From positions 27,857-91,856 of the forward strand of contig NZ_CALFXI010000090.1 in assembly GCF_937958065.1 (NCBI RefSeq): a stretch of 64,000 nucleotides of DNA, read 5' to 3'. This DNA comes from an uncultured Steroidobacter sp. (GTDB lineage Bacteria > Pseudomonadota > Gammaproteobacteria > Steroidobacterales > Steroidobacteraceae). The notes under the pieces were generated by a model. The model saw only the letters and a list, made by a program, of their open reading frames with translations, searched no databases and was not told the DNA's origin. Both the position numbers and the translations under genes were made by a program. Position 1 is the stretch's first letter. Each line of letters opens with the position of its first letter. This document shows positions 9,058-17,960 of this stretch, piece after piece.

Positions 9058-10470
9058 ATGAATCAGGGGCTGATCGTCATCAGCCCCATCCTGCTGGTGC
9101 GGCTGCTCACGGTGGAAGAGTTCGGCCGCTACCGCGAGTTCCTGCTGTACGCGGGCCTGCTCACGACGATCTGCGCGTTCGGCATCAACAACAGCTTGCT
9201 GTATTTCATTCCGTCGCGGCCGAACAGCGTGCGGCAAATGGTGCGGCAGGCGCTGACCATGACGTTGGGCACCAGCGTGCTCGTGCTCGGCGGCACACTG
9301 CTCGCGGACTTCCTGTCCGATGGCGCCATCCTGGGCGGCCTGGAGCTGCCGGTGGCGCTGTACGTGCTGCTGTTCGTGAACCTGGATTTCTGGGAGTTCT
9401 ACTGGCTGTCGCTGAAACGGCCGGTGCCGGTGTTCGCGTACACCACCGGCCGTCTGGTGGCACGCATCCTGGTGGTGGTGACTGCCGCCTGGATCTGGCG
9501 CGATGTGATGCCCATCATCTGGGCGTTGATCGCTCTCGAAGCGGTTCGTATCACGGGCTCGTGGATCGCGTGGCGACGCGCGTGGCGCAGCATCGATGCG
9601 GCGGATCGGCAAGCCGAGGAGTCGTGCTGGCGCGAGCAGTTCAAGTACTGCCTACCGGTGGGGCTGGCGCTGATCCTGGTGACGCTCAACAAATCCCTGG
9701 GCAACTTGTTCGTCACCAAGACGCTAGGCGTGGTCGCGCTCGCGCATTATGCGATCGGAACTCACATCCAGCCGGTGATCGGCGTACTGCGCAACTCCAT
9801 CTCGGATGCGGTGCTGCCCGAGCTCGCCGCGCTCAGGAGCGCAAAAGGCGAGGGCGCGCTGGCGCTGTGGCGCCGCTCGACGGTGGTGTCGATGATTCTG
9901 CTGACCGCGGCCGGCGTGGTGCTGTTCGAGTTTGCGCATACGTTCGTGGTCACGCTGTTCTCGGCGAGCTATGAGCCGGCGGTGGTGATCTTCCAGATCT
10001 ATCTGCTGGTGCTGGTGCGCGAAGTGTTCGATTTCGGTGTCGCGTTGCGGGCCGTGAACCGGACCGCTCCCATCGTCACCAGCAGCTTGTTCGCCATCCT
10101 GCTCAACCTGTTGCTGCTGGTCACAGTGATGCCGCTGTACGGTCTGCCGGCCGCGGCGCTGGCATTCGTCATTTCCCGCTGGACCGAGGGCCTGGTGCTG
10201 AGCCGCAGCACCATGCGCGCCTATAACATCGGCATCAAAGAGCTGGCGCGCTGGCGCGATCTGGGCAAAGTTGCACTCGCAGCGGCGCTGGCGTCGGTGG
10301 TCTTCATCGGTTCGTTCTGGATCGATCATTTCGGGCTCGCCGGCGTGGTACTCGGCTCGGCGCTGTTCATGGCGCTGTTCCTGGCGTTGCTGGTCGTGTT
10401 CCGCGTGCCGGAGATCACAGCCATGTTGGGCCGTCTGCGCAAGACCGAGGCAGCGCCCGCCAAGCCTTAG
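9058..10470 (+). CDS. Wzx-type polysaccharide flippase
   Basis: This integral membrane protein (470 residues from the first ATG) has about twelve to thirteen hydrophobic segments and the MATE-like MVF fold of polysaccharide flippases, with MNQGLIVISPILLVRLLTV near the start. It would move the undecaprenyl-linked repeat unit across the inner membrane. The ATG start looks too short. Reading upstream in frame back to ATC at 9010 adds sixteen residues (ending SRTAIISITRF) that complete the first helix. A GGAG at 8999-9002 sits exactly 7 bases before that ATC. No ATG, GTG or TTG exists in this extension. The start therefore may be a rare ATC, or the base call may be wrong. Confidence 0.8.
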   Translation: MNQGLIVISPILLVRLLTVEEFGRYREFLLYAGLLTTICAFGINNSLLYFIPSRPNSVRQMVRQALTMTLGTSVLVLGGTLLADFLSDGAILGGLELPVALYVLLFVNLDFWEFYWLSLKRPVPVFAYTTGRLVARILVVVTAAWIWRDVMPIIWALIALEAVRITGSWIAWRRAWRSIDAADRQAEESCWREQFKYCLPVGLALILVTLNKSLGNLFVTKTLGVVALAHYAIGTHIQPVIGVLRNSISDAVLPELAALRSAKGEGALALWRRSTVVSMILLTAAGVVLFEFAHTFVVTLFSASYEPAVVIFQIYLLVLVREVFDFGVALRAVNRTAPIVTSSLFAILLNLLLLVTVMPLYGLPAAALAFVISRWTEGLVLSRSTMRAYNIGIKELARWRDLGKVALAAALASVVFIGSFWIDHFGLAGVVLGSALFMALFLALLVVFRVPEITAMLGRLRKTEAAPAKP

Positions 10471-10486
10471 GGAAGCTCCAGCAACT

Positions 10487-10502
10487 GTCGCCCGGCGGCG
10501 AC
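10487..10502. terminator. Hairpin between flippase and sulfotransferase
   Basis: GTCGCC-CGGC-GGCGAC is a perfect 6-base-pair stem with a 4-base loop, 16 bases after the flippase stop and just before the sigma-54-type site at 10521. No U-run follows. As at 5295, a hairpin directly precedes a new promoter. Confidence 0.4.
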
Positions 10503-10520
10503 TGTCGTTCGCCGAACTTT

Positions 10521-10536
10521 GGGCACGGGCGATGCA
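10521..10536 (+). promoter_or_regulatory. Predicted sigma-54 promoter before the sulfotransferase
   Basis: GGGCACG-GGCG-ATGCA fits TGGCACG-N4-TTGCW with two mismatches and keeps GG-N10-GC. The start codon at 10590 lies 54 bases downstream. It is the weakest plus-strand match, because the usual TTGC is ATGC, but the -24 box is otherwise exact. Confidence 0.5.
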
Positions 10537-10589
10537 TTCGGTTCCAGTGGTTACATCCTGGTCACTCCGCCGTAACGAGGCAGTTACCG

Positions 10590-11618
10590 ATGACGCTGGA
10601 GCAAGATTCCGGACTCGCCGACTCCGCCGGCTCGCCTGCGGCGGCGCTGTGGGAAGGTCCGTTATTCATCGTGGGCATGCCACGATCGGGCACCAAACTA
10701 TTGCGCGGTTTGCTTTGCAAGCATCCGCGCATCCGGATCCTCGCGGCCGAGACTGATTTCCTGCCATTCTTCGACGAGTGGGTCGCACGGCACGGCGAGC
10801 CGGTCACGCCCGAGGCATTCCAGCAGTTCGCGAGCGCGCTGAGCGGCGCGAACTATTTCAATTTCCGTTCGGCCGCGCGTGGCCCCTTCAGCTGGCAGGG
10901 CTGGCGCGACGCCTGCAATGGCCGCTTCGACGTGAGCGGCCTGTTCGAAGGCTTCGCGCGCTACGAGCTCGATGCCGAGCGCGGCTCGGGCACGATCTGG
11001 GCCGACAAGTCGCCCGCTTATATTCGACAGATTCCGCTCATCCAGAAACATTTTCCCAGTGGGCGGATCCTGCACATCGTGCGGGACGTGCGCGATCACT
11101 GCGTCTCCATGCGTAATGCGTGGGGCAAGGACATACGGCGCTCGGCGTGGCGCTGGGGCAAGGAGGTGCTGGTCGCTCATCGCCAATGCCTGAGCATGCC
11201 CGAGCGCTGCCTGGAGGTCAGGTTCGAGGAGTTGTTACAGGATCCGGACACGCAGATGCGCCGCATCTGTCTGTTCCTCGATCTGAATTTCTTCGCCGGC
11301 CTGACCGAGCTGTCGCAGTCGGTGGAGGAGCGCGGTTATGCCGCCGGGCGTGCCGAGATCATGCGCGACAACTTCCGCAAGTTCGAAACCCGCTTGCAGC
11401 CGCGCGAGATCGCGGCGATCGAAGCGCTCGCGTGGGACTGCATGCAGGCGCTCGGTTACAAGCCCGTGCACGCGGCCGGGCAGAAGAACATGTCGGCGCC
11501 GATGCACTCGATATTGAAGTTGAAGGACGCCGCGCACCTGGTCGCGACCAGCATGGCGCGCCGTGGCTTCGCCGGGGCCGTGCGCTTTCATACAACTCAC
11601 CGCCGCATGGCCGGATGA
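10590..11618 (+). CDS. PAPS-dependent sulfotransferase
   Basis: The 342-residue protein has both co-substrate motifs of the sulfotransferase family. The 5'-phosphosulfate loop IVGMPRSGTKLLRGLL is at ~residues 27-42, and the 3'-phosphate-binding segment IVRDVRDHCVSMRNAWG is at ~165. It transfers sulfate from PAPS to a hydroxyl or amino group. Its place among polymer assembly genes suggests that the exopolysaccharide, or its lipid-linked repeat unit, is sulfated in the cytoplasm before export. There is no signal peptide or clear membrane segment. It stands in its own short unit between a hairpin and a regulatory region, so sulfation may be controlled separately. Confidence 0.85.
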   Translation: MTLEQDSGLADSAGSPAAALWEGPLFIVGMPRSGTKLLRGLLCKHPRIRILAAETDFLPFFDEWVARHGEPVTPEAFQQFASALSGANYFNFRSAARGPFSWQGWRDACNGRFDVSGLFEGFARYELDAERGSGTIWADKSPAYIRQIPLIQKHFPSGRILHIVRDVRDHCVSMRNAWGKDIRRSAWRWGKEVLVAHRQCLSMPERCLEVRFEELLQDPDTQMRRICLFLDLNFFAGLTELSQSVEERGYAAGRAEIMRDNFRKFETRLQPREIAAIEALAWDCMQALGYKPVHAAGQKNMSAPMHSILKLKDAAHLVATSMARRGFAGAVRFHTTHRRMAG

Positions 11619-11650
11619 CCGAAGCGGTGCGAATGTAAGTAATGAAACGC

Positions 11651-11671
11651 TGCTTGCAATAATTACAAGCA
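11651..11671. promoter_or_regulatory. Inverted repeat TGCTTG-N9-CAAGCA
   Basis: Perfect 6-base arms flank an AT-rich 9-base spacer, 60 bases upstream of the sigma-54-type promoter at 11731. That distance is typical for an enhancer-binding-protein site. The AT-rich core stands out from the GC-rich surroundings. Confidence 0.35.
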
Positions 11672-11730
11672 ATTGGCGTCTCTATCGGGAGCGAGCCGCG
11701 CAACGATGCGCCCGCATTACTTAGCTTTGC

Positions 11731-11746
11731 TGGTATGCAATTTGCT
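11731..11746 (+). promoter_or_regulatory. Predicted sigma-54 promoter before the Wzy-type operon
   Basis: TGGTATG-CAAT-TTGCT has GG-N10-GC spacing, a perfect TTGCT and two mismatches in the -24 box. It lies 100 bases before the start at 11847 and would drive the 11847-19961 operon of polymerase, glycosyltransferases, CapK-like enzyme and lyase. Confidence 0.6.
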
Positions 11747-11846
11747 CGGCTCCGGGTAAGAGCGGTTTCACCGAGGCGGACGTGTACTCGCAGCCTGGCT
11801 GGCGCATTCATACTGATCGATCGACCCACCGTGGAGGGCAGTGCCG

Positions 11847-13154
11847 ATGCGCTTCGTGCTGGCCACGCTGACGCTGTTCCTGACCCTCAGCAGCGTCTTT
11901 CAATGGGATCCGGGCCCGGCGCCCGGCGTCAAGATCAAGAATTTCCTGCTGTACCTGCTGGTCATGGGGCTGGTGTTCAGCTATGCCAACGGCAACCGTT
12001 TCAAGATCCAGCTGCCGGGGATGAACGTGTCGTTCATCGTGCTGATCGGTTACTCCATCCTCACCTATCTGGCCATCGTCCTGTTCATCGACTACCCGCG
12101 CTACGACATGCTGACCAGCGCGTTCGACCTGAAGAATCGCGCGGTCGACTACATGCTGTTCTTCCTGGTGTTCTTTTACGGCACTCGCTCGGAAAAGGAC
12201 GCCACCTTCGTGCTGAAGTGTCTGTTGCTGTCGTGGGTCATATCGCACGCGGTCGCGGTGCTGGATGCATTCGGTTATGTGCAGATCGGCGACATCGAGC
12301 GTCGTGGCGACGGTCGCGTCCAGGGCGCGGTGGGCGAGTCGAATCAATACGGCGCTTTCGTCGCGCTGACGCTGCCTGCCGCAGTTGCGATGGCGGTGGC
12401 GTCGAAGGGTTGGCGTCGCTGGGGCTGGGCGGCGGCTTCCGCGCTCACCGCGGGGACGCTGTTGATGACGGTCTCGCGCGGTGCGTTCGTCGCGACGTTC
12501 GTGGCCACGGTGTTCGGCGCCTATCTGTTCCGTCGTTATCTGTCATTGGGAAAGATATTCACATGGGGTCTGATGACCGGCAGCGCGATGGTCGTCATCC
12601 TGCTCCTCGTCAGCCTCAGCTTCGGCGATCTGCTGTACGAGCGCGTGGTGTCCGGCTTCAGCACCAAGGACCTGGGCAGCACCTCCTCGGGCCGGACCGA
12701 GATCTGGACCACCGCGATCGAAATGATGTTCCAGCATCCCCAGACGCTGCTCACGGGCTTTGGCTGGAATGCCTACTGGGTCATGCCGTTCCGATATTCG
12801 CCGCATAACTACTACCTGGCGCAGTGGTTCAACCTGGGCCTGCCGGGCCTGATCTGCAGCGTGCTGCTGCTGGTGATTCCGGTGCGGACGGCCCTGCGCT
12901 CGTTCGCGGTCGCGCCGAACCGTCTGCGCATCCCGCTGGCCGGCTTCGTGGTCGCGACGGTCGCCTACGCGACTGCAACGTTCTTCGTGGATCTTTATGT
13001 GCCCTGGATCTATTTCTGGGCATACGCCGGCGTGAGCATGCGTCTCGCGATGATCGCTCGCGAGGCCGAGCCGCAGCCGGTGGCCGTAAATCAACCGGTG
13101 CTGGCACCGCAAACGGGGGACCCCTATGGCTGGATCGGCGCCGTCCGTCACTGA
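11847..13154 (+). CDS. O-antigen ligase/Wzy-type polymerase
   Basis: The 435-residue polytopic membrane protein has ten or more hydrophobic segments. A large periplasmic loop at ~275-325 carries the O-antigen ligase-family signature region, with STSSGRTEIWTTA followed by GFGWNAYW and SPHNYYLAQW (His near ~320). Family members polymerise lipid-linked repeats (Wzy) or ligate glycans to an acceptor (WaaL); in a Wzx/GumD context polymerase is more likely. ATG at 11847 is chosen because GGAGGG lies 8 bases upstream; GTG at 11841 is too close to it. This is the first gene of the operon behind the 11731 promoter. Confidence 0.8.
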   Translation: MRFVLATLTLFLTLSSVFQWDPGPAPGVKIKNFLLYLLVMGLVFSYANGNRFKIQLPGMNVSFIVLIGYSILTYLAIVLFIDYPRYDMLTSAFDLKNRAVDYMLFFLVFFYGTRSEKDATFVLKCLLLSWVISHAVAVLDAFGYVQIGDIERRGDGRVQGAVGESNQYGAFVALTLPAAVAMAVASKGWRRWGWAAASALTAGTLLMTVSRGAFVATFVATVFGAYLFRRYLSLGKIFTWGLMTGSAMVVILLLVSLSFGDLLYERVVSGFSTKDLGSTSSGRTEIWTTAIEMMFQHPQTLLTGFGWNAYWVMPFRYSPHNYYLAQWFNLGLPGLICSVLLLVIPVRTALRSFAVAPNRLRIPLAGFVVATVAYATATFFVDLYVPWIYFWAYAGVSMRLAMIAREAEPQPVAVNQPVLAPQTGDPYGWIGAVRH

Positions 13155-13172
13155 TTCGATCTGGAACCACCG

Positions 13173-14309
13173 ATGAAGATTTGTATTGTCGGCCTCGAAG
13201 ATTTTCCGCAACTGGCGCAGCTGAAGAGCGCGAAATACGTGGGCGGCGAATCCGTGCAGCACGTACTGCTGGCGCGCGCCTGGCGCGACCTCGGTCACGA
13301 AGTTTCGATGGTCGTGCACGATCACGGTCAGGGCCGGGACACGTACGTCGATGGCATTCGCGCAGTTGCTCCCTATGCGCGCGACGAAGGCATTCCGGTG
13401 TTCCGCTTCGCGCATCCGCGCCTGACCGGGATGATCGCCGCGATGGGGGAGATCGATGCCGATGTTTATTATCAGTCGCCCGCGGGCGCGGCGACCGGGA
13501 TTACCGCCTGGTTCTGCCGTCGGCACGGCAAACGTTTCATCTCGCGCATCGCCTCGGATCTGGCCTGCATTCCGGGCAAGCAGCTGATCCGCTACTGGCG
13601 CGATCGCAAGATCTACGAATACGGCCTGCGCAATGCCGACCTGATCGTCGCGCAGAGCGAACAGCAGCGTTCCCTGCTGCAGCGGAATTATGGGTTGAAG
13701 AGCGAAGTGCTCGACATGGCGGTGGAAATGCCCAGCGGCCCGCAGCCGGAGAAAGATATCGACGTGCTGTGGGTGTCGAATCTGCGGCCGGTCAAGCGTC
13801 CCGAGATCGTGCTGGAGCTGGCGCGACGGCTGCCGGACGTGCGCTTCACGCTGGCGGGCGGCGCGCTGCCTGGAGCGGAGGACTATTTCAACACCGTGAC
13901 CGAGGCGGCCAAGTCGATACCGAATCTCACCTGTGCGGGGGCGGTGCCTTACAGCGAGGTCGGCACGATGTTCAGCCGCGCCAGGATCTTCCTGAACACA
14001 TCGCAGATCGAAGGCTTCCCGAACACGTTCCTGCAGGCGTGGGTGCGCGGCGTGCCGGTGGTTGCATTCTTCGATCCGGATGCGCTGATCGAGCAGCGCC
14101 AGCTCGGACACACCGCGACCGATCTCGAAGACATGGTGCGCGCCATCGTCAGGCTGCTGCAGGATGATGACGAGCGCGATCGCATCGGTGAGCGCGCACG
14201 TGCTTACGCCGTCGCCCATTTCGGGCCGACACATATCGCCAGTCGCTATCTGGAAATGCTGAGTGCGCAGGACGCGTCGCAGGTTCTGCGCTACGGCACC
14301 AGCGGTTGA
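13173..14309 (+). CDS. GT4-family glycosyltransferase
   Basis: The 378-residue enzyme has the GT-B two-domain layout. The N-terminal acceptor domain starts MKICIVGLEDF, and the donor domain begins near residue 195 with IDVLWVSNLRPVKRPEIVLE. Near residue 280 the motif SQIEGFPNTFLQAWVRG occupies the place of the GT4 EX7E motif, with Glu at the first position and Gln where the second Glu is expected. It would add one sugar to the lipid-linked repeat from a nucleotide sugar in the cytoplasm. It starts 18 bases after the Wzy-type gene, and the next start follows its stop by two bases. Confidence 0.85.
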   Translation: MKICIVGLEDFPQLAQLKSAKYVGGESVQHVLLARAWRDLGHEVSMVVHDHGQGRDTYVDGIRAVAPYARDEGIPVFRFAHPRLTGMIAAMGEIDADVYYQSPAGAATGITAWFCRRHGKRFISRIASDLACIPGKQLIRYWRDRKIYEYGLRNADLIVAQSEQQRSLLQRNYGLKSEVLDMAVEMPSGPQPEKDIDVLWVSNLRPVKRPEIVLELARRLPDVRFTLAGGALPGAEDYFNTVTEAAKSIPNLTCAGAVPYSEVGTMFSRARIFLNTSQIEGFPNTFLQAWVRGVPVVAFFDPDALIEQRQLGHTATDLEDMVRAIVRLLQDDDERDRIGERARAYAVAHFGPTHIASRYLEMLSAQDASQVLRYGTSG

Positions 14310-14311
14310 AC

Positions 14312-15499
14312 ATGCCGAGCCTGGAAGCCAAGCTCGATCGTAGAGTCTGCTCGGCCCGGCGAGCCAGCGCCGGCGGCATGGACGTTTTGTTCGTGCTGAA
14401 CAACCTCGGGGTGGGCGGCTCGGAAAAGAAAGTCGTGCGCATGGCCAACGCGCTCAGTGCGCGAGGCATGAGGCTCGGCATTGCGTACTTGAACGAGCCG
14501 ACGGTGCTGTTGCAGGACATCAGTGAGGGCGTGGCTTCGTTCTTTCTGGCGCGACAGGGCCGGTTCTCGCTCAAGGCCAGCACGGCCCTCAGGGAGCTGA
14601 TCGAGGCGCAGCGTCCCCGTAATGTCGTGTCCGTGAACCTGTATCCGGCACTGTATGTCGTCATGGCTACGCGCTGGGCGAAGCATCGTCCGCGAACCAT
14701 CGGGCTGATGAATACGACGGAAATGCGCCGCGGGGCGAGATGGCGCCGCAGCTTCTACATGCGCGTGCTGCGATATCTCGACTGGACCGTGTATGGCTGT
14801 GAGCTGCAGAGAGATGTCTGGCTGTCCGCCGACAGCCCGATGCGTCCGCGTTCCAGCGTGATCTACAACGGCGTCGATCTGAATCGATTTGCACCAGCGC
14901 GCGTCGGCGCCGCTGGTCAGCGAAGCCAGTACGGTATCAATGAGCATGCCTTCGTGATCGGCAGCGTCGGCCGGCTCGTGGCCGAAAAGAATCAACTGCC
15001 CTTGGTCGACGCCGTTGCGGAGCTGCGCGCCTCCGGAGCCGACGTGCACCTGATGCTGGTAGGCGACGGGCCGATGCGCTCGGCGTTACAGCAGCGAGCG
15101 GCCGAACGAGGAATCGCTGGAGCGGTGACGTTCACGGGCTCCTTGCCCGACGTGCGTGCCGCGTTGAAAGCTTTCGACGTGTTCGTGCTGCCATCGCTGT
15201 CCGAGACCTTCTCGAACGCGGCCCTCGAAGCGATGGCCATGCAGCTGCCAGTCATACTGACGCGCACCGGTGGCGCGTCGGAAATGATCGAGCACGGCAA
15301 GGAAGGTTATATCGTCGATGTGGCCGAGCTGCCGCGGCAGTTGCCCGGCCTGTTGAATCAATTGCGACTGGACACCGTGTTGCGCACTCGCATGGCGACG
15401 GCGGCAGCCATGCGAGCGCAGCGCGAATTCTCATGGGAAGGGATGCTGGCGGCCTATCAAACCATGTTCGGCACGTGTGAGGCAGTGAGCCATGCGTGA
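14312..15499 (+). CDS. GT4-family glycosyltransferase
   Basis: The 395-residue GT-B enzyme contains the donor-site segment IGSVGRLVAEKNQLPLVDAV and the GT4 motif SLSETFSNAALEAMAM, with both Glu residues of EX7E present. The N-terminal domain shows VLNNLGVGGSEKKVVRMANA, a common beginning for exopolysaccharide GT4 enzymes. The start is not settled. ATG at 14312 immediately follows the upstream stop, while ATG at 14378 would begin nearer the conserved core. The last eight bases overlap the next gene, so the three GT4 genes are translationally linked. Confidence 0.85.
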   Translation: MPSLEAKLDRRVCSARRASAGGMDVLFVLNNLGVGGSEKKVVRMANALSARGMRLGIAYLNEPTVLLQDISEGVASFFLARQGRFSLKASTALRELIEAQRPRNVVSVNLYPALYVVMATRWAKHRPRTIGLMNTTEMRRGARWRRSFYMRVLRYLDWTVYGCELQRDVWLSADSPMRPRSSVIYNGVDLNRFAPARVGAAGQRSQYGINEHAFVIGSVGRLVAEKNQLPLVDAVAELRASGADVHLMLVGDGPMRSALQQRAAERGIAGAVTFTGSLPDVRAALKAFDVFVLPSLSETFSNAALEAMAMQLPVILTRTGGASEMIEHGKEGYIVDVAELPRQLPGLLNQLRLDTVLRTRMATAAAMRAQREFSWEGMLAAYQTMFGTCEAVSHA

Positions 15500-16577
15500 G
15501 TCATCCAGCGTCGTGATGCTGGGGCCCGGGCTGAATGTCCGCGGCGGGGTCTCGGGCGTGGAACGGCTGCTTCTGGATGCATTGCCCGCGGACGTGCGCG
15601 CCACTCACATTGCCACCATGGTGGAAGGCGGCAAGTGGACCAAGGCCGTGACCTTTGCGCAGTCGCTGGCCAGGCTGACGCTCGAGCTGCGGCAGCATCC
15701 CGACGTGGTCCACATTCATTTCGCCAGCGGCGCCAGCAACATTCGCAAGATCATCCTGGCGCGCGTCGCCCTGGCACGCGGCGCGAGTGTCATCATGCAT
15801 GCGCACGGCGGCGGTTATCAGAAGCACTGGGCCAGGATGTCGCCGACCGCACGCGCGATCACTTTGAACACGCTGCAAAGAGTGCAGCGCCTGGTCGTGC
15901 TCGGAGAAGGCTGGCGGACGTTCTTCGAGTCCATCGGCGTGCCCAAGCATCGCATCGTCGTGTTGCCCAATCCGGTGCGATTGCCAGAAACCGTGCCGGA
16001 GCGAGCGAGAAGCGACAAGGTTCGTTTCGTGTATTTCGGGTTGATCACCCGGCGCAAGGGCGTGTTCGATCTGGTGGAGGCGGTGGCTCGCCTGTCGCCG
16101 GAGTGTCGCGCCAAAGCGCAATTCATCCTCGCCGGCAATGGCGACGTCGCTCAGTTGCGCGAGCAAGTAAACCGACTGGGCGTGCAGGAGGTGGTCGAGG
16201 TTCGCGAGTGGGTCGATCCGGCCGAGCGCGACAGACTGCTGGCCGCGGCTCATGCATTCGTATTGCCCTCGCATACCGAAGGGTTGCCCATGTCCTTGCT
16301 CGAAGCGATGGCGTGGGGATTGCCGCCCATCTGCACGCCGGTCGGCAGCATCCCGGAGTATGTGGTAAACGGTGCGAATGGATTGCTGATCGAGCCGGGC
16401 GACATATCTCAGCTCGCGGCGGCCATCGAGAAGCTGGTGTCACAGGAGGAGGATCGTGTCCACATGGGGCGTCTCGCTCGTGCCACGGTGGAACCGTTGT
16501 GCGTCAAACAGTATTCGAATCGCATGTGCGCCGTGTATCGCTCCGTCGCCAACGGTCATGGACGGGCGGCGCGCTGA
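15492..16577 (+). CDS. GT4-family glycosyltransferase
   Basis: The 361-residue GT-B enzyme begins with a glycine-rich acceptor loop (VVMLGPGLNVRGGVSGVERL) and contains VVHIHFASGASNIRK, the donor-domain start FVYFGLITRRKGVFDLVEAV and the motif SHTEGLPMSLLEAMAWGLP with a complete EX7E pair. It is the third successive GT4 enzyme of the operon and overlaps the previous gene by eight bases. With the initiating transferase, these would build a repeat of at least four sugars, if each adds one. Confidence 0.85.
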   Translation: MRESSSVVMLGPGLNVRGGVSGVERLLLDALPADVRATHIATMVEGGKWTKAVTFAQSLARLTLELRQHPDVVHIHFASGASNIRKIILARVALARGASVIMHAHGGGYQKHWARMSPTARAITLNTLQRVQRLVVLGEGWRTFFESIGVPKHRIVVLPNPVRLPETVPERARSDKVRFVYFGLITRRKGVFDLVEAVARLSPECRAKAQFILAGNGDVAQLREQVNRLGVQEVVEVREWVDPAERDRLLAAAHAFVLPSHTEGLPMSLLEAMAWGLPPICTPVGSIPEYVVNGANGLLIEPGDISQLAAAIEKLVSQEEDRVHMGRLARATVEPLCVKQYSNRMCAVYRSVANGHGRAAR

Positions 16578-16592
16578 GGTCCCGGGAGAGGC

Positions 16593-17951
16593 ATGCAAGC
16601 GCTGGCAAAAAAACTCAAGCTGCTGCAAGTCGGCGATACCGCCATCCGTCGCAATCCACTGTTCTACGCCGATGCGCAACGCGAGCTGGAGCGCCTGGAG
16701 CGCGCCGGCTTCAACGAGCGCCGCGACTGGACGCGTGACCGCCTGAGCGAAGTGCTCTGGCCGGCGAGTCGCAGCGGCTATGGGCTCATCGTGCGCGGCG
16801 GTCGGGACATCGCCAGTTGGCCGCTGCTGACCAAGGCCGAAGTGCGTGCCGCACCGAAAGCGTTCGCGGTCGGGTCGCAGCTGTTCACGATCAAGGCGAG
16901 CACCGGCGGCACCTCGGGCGCGCCCCTGGAAATCGTGCGCTCGCTGCCTTCGGTCGTGTTCGAGCAGGTGTGCATCGATCGCATGATGCAAAAGGTCGGC
17001 GTCGACGCGCGCTCCGCGAAGTGCGTGGTCCTGCGCACCGAAACCATCAAGGATCCGAACGATTTCAATCCGCCGTACTGGATTCATGCCGGCGGCGGCA
17101 ATCGGCTGGTGCTGTCGTCCACGCATTTGAATGCGGAGACAATCGAGGAGTACGCGCGCGCCATCGAAGAATTTGCTCCGGAGTGTTTGCTCGGCTACCC
17201 GACCTCCCTCGAAGCGCTGTGCTTGCTCCTGAAGCAGACGAAGCGGCGGCTGCACATTCCCGCGGTGCTGTGCTCATCCGAAGTGCTGCATCCCAGAGTC
17301 TGGCATGCGGCCCGGCACACGCTCGGCTGCCGGCTGCTGGATTACTACGGTCAGGCCGAGCGTGTGGCGTTGGCTTATGCGACGGCGCAGAATGAATATC
17401 GATTCATGCCCGGCTATGCGCATGTGGAGTTCGAGCCGGCGGGCGTGGAAGGCGACTCCAGACTCTACGAGGTCGTCGGCACGCCGCTGTGGAATCGCTC
17501 GATGGCGTTGATCCGCTATCGCACCGGTGACTTGATCCGACTGCCGGCGGCCTGGGGCGAGCACGAGCTGGAGGAGTTGGGGCTGGGCTTGCGGACCTTC
17601 TCTGGCGTGCTGGGCCGTGACAGCGACATCCTGGTCACGCCGGACGGCGTGAAAGTCACCGGCATCAGTCATTTCCAGCGCGATGTGCCCAACATCGTGC
17701 GCATCCAGGTGATTCAGGAGAGCCCCACCAAGGTGGTGATCCTGGTGCTGCCGATGAAGGAGTACAGCGAGCGCGACCGCGACCGGCTGATGCACAACGC
17801 TCGCGAGAAGTTGCCAAGGAACATGCACGTCGACATTCGCAGCGTGACCGCGCTGGAGCGCACGGCCCGCGGCAAGACGCCTTTCGTCATTCACCGCCCC
17901 CCGGTGAAGGAGTTGCTGAAACATACGCATGCCCACGGAAACATTGCGTAG
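16593..17951 (+). CDS. CapK/phenylacetate-CoA ligase-like adenylating enzyme
   Basis: The 452-residue protein belongs to the ANL (AMP-forming) superfamily. The phosphate-binding loop KASTGGTSGAPLEI lies near residue 105, YYGQAERVALAY near 250, and the hinge Asp region IRYRTGDLIRL near 305. The C-terminal subdomain follows, with GRDSDILVTPDG and, near the end, ARGKTPFVI containing a Lys in the usual catalytic place. CapK-like members occur in capsule and exopolysaccharide loci, where they probably activate a carboxylic acid to decorate the polymer. The acid substrate is unknown. It starts 15 bases after the third GT4 gene. Confidence 0.8.
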   Translation: MQALAKKLKLLQVGDTAIRRNPLFYADAQRELERLERAGFNERRDWTRDRLSEVLWPASRSGYGLIVRGGRDIASWPLLTKAEVRAAPKAFAVGSQLFTIKASTGGTSGAPLEIVRSLPSVVFEQVCIDRMMQKVGVDARSAKCVVLRTETIKDPNDFNPPYWIHAGGGNRLVLSSTHLNAETIEEYARAIEEFAPECLLGYPTSLEALCLLLKQTKRRLHIPAVLCSSEVLHPRVWHAARHTLGCRLLDYYGQAERVALAYATAQNEYRFMPGYAHVEFEPAGVEGDSRLYEVVGTPLWNRSMALIRYRTGDLIRLPAAWGEHELEELGLGLRTFSGVLGRDSDILVTPDGVKVTGISHFQRDVPNIVRIQVIQESPTKVVILVLPMKEYSERDRDRLMHNAREKLPRNMHVDIRSVTALERTARGKTPFVIHRPPVKELLKHTHAHGNIA

Positions 17952-17960
17952 GCGCCACCC

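Noticed and set aside
11698..11711. GCGCA-ACGA-TGCGC as a terminator after the sulfotransferase.
   Set aside because: The stem is only five base pairs, and such short GC stems are frequent by chance in this DNA.
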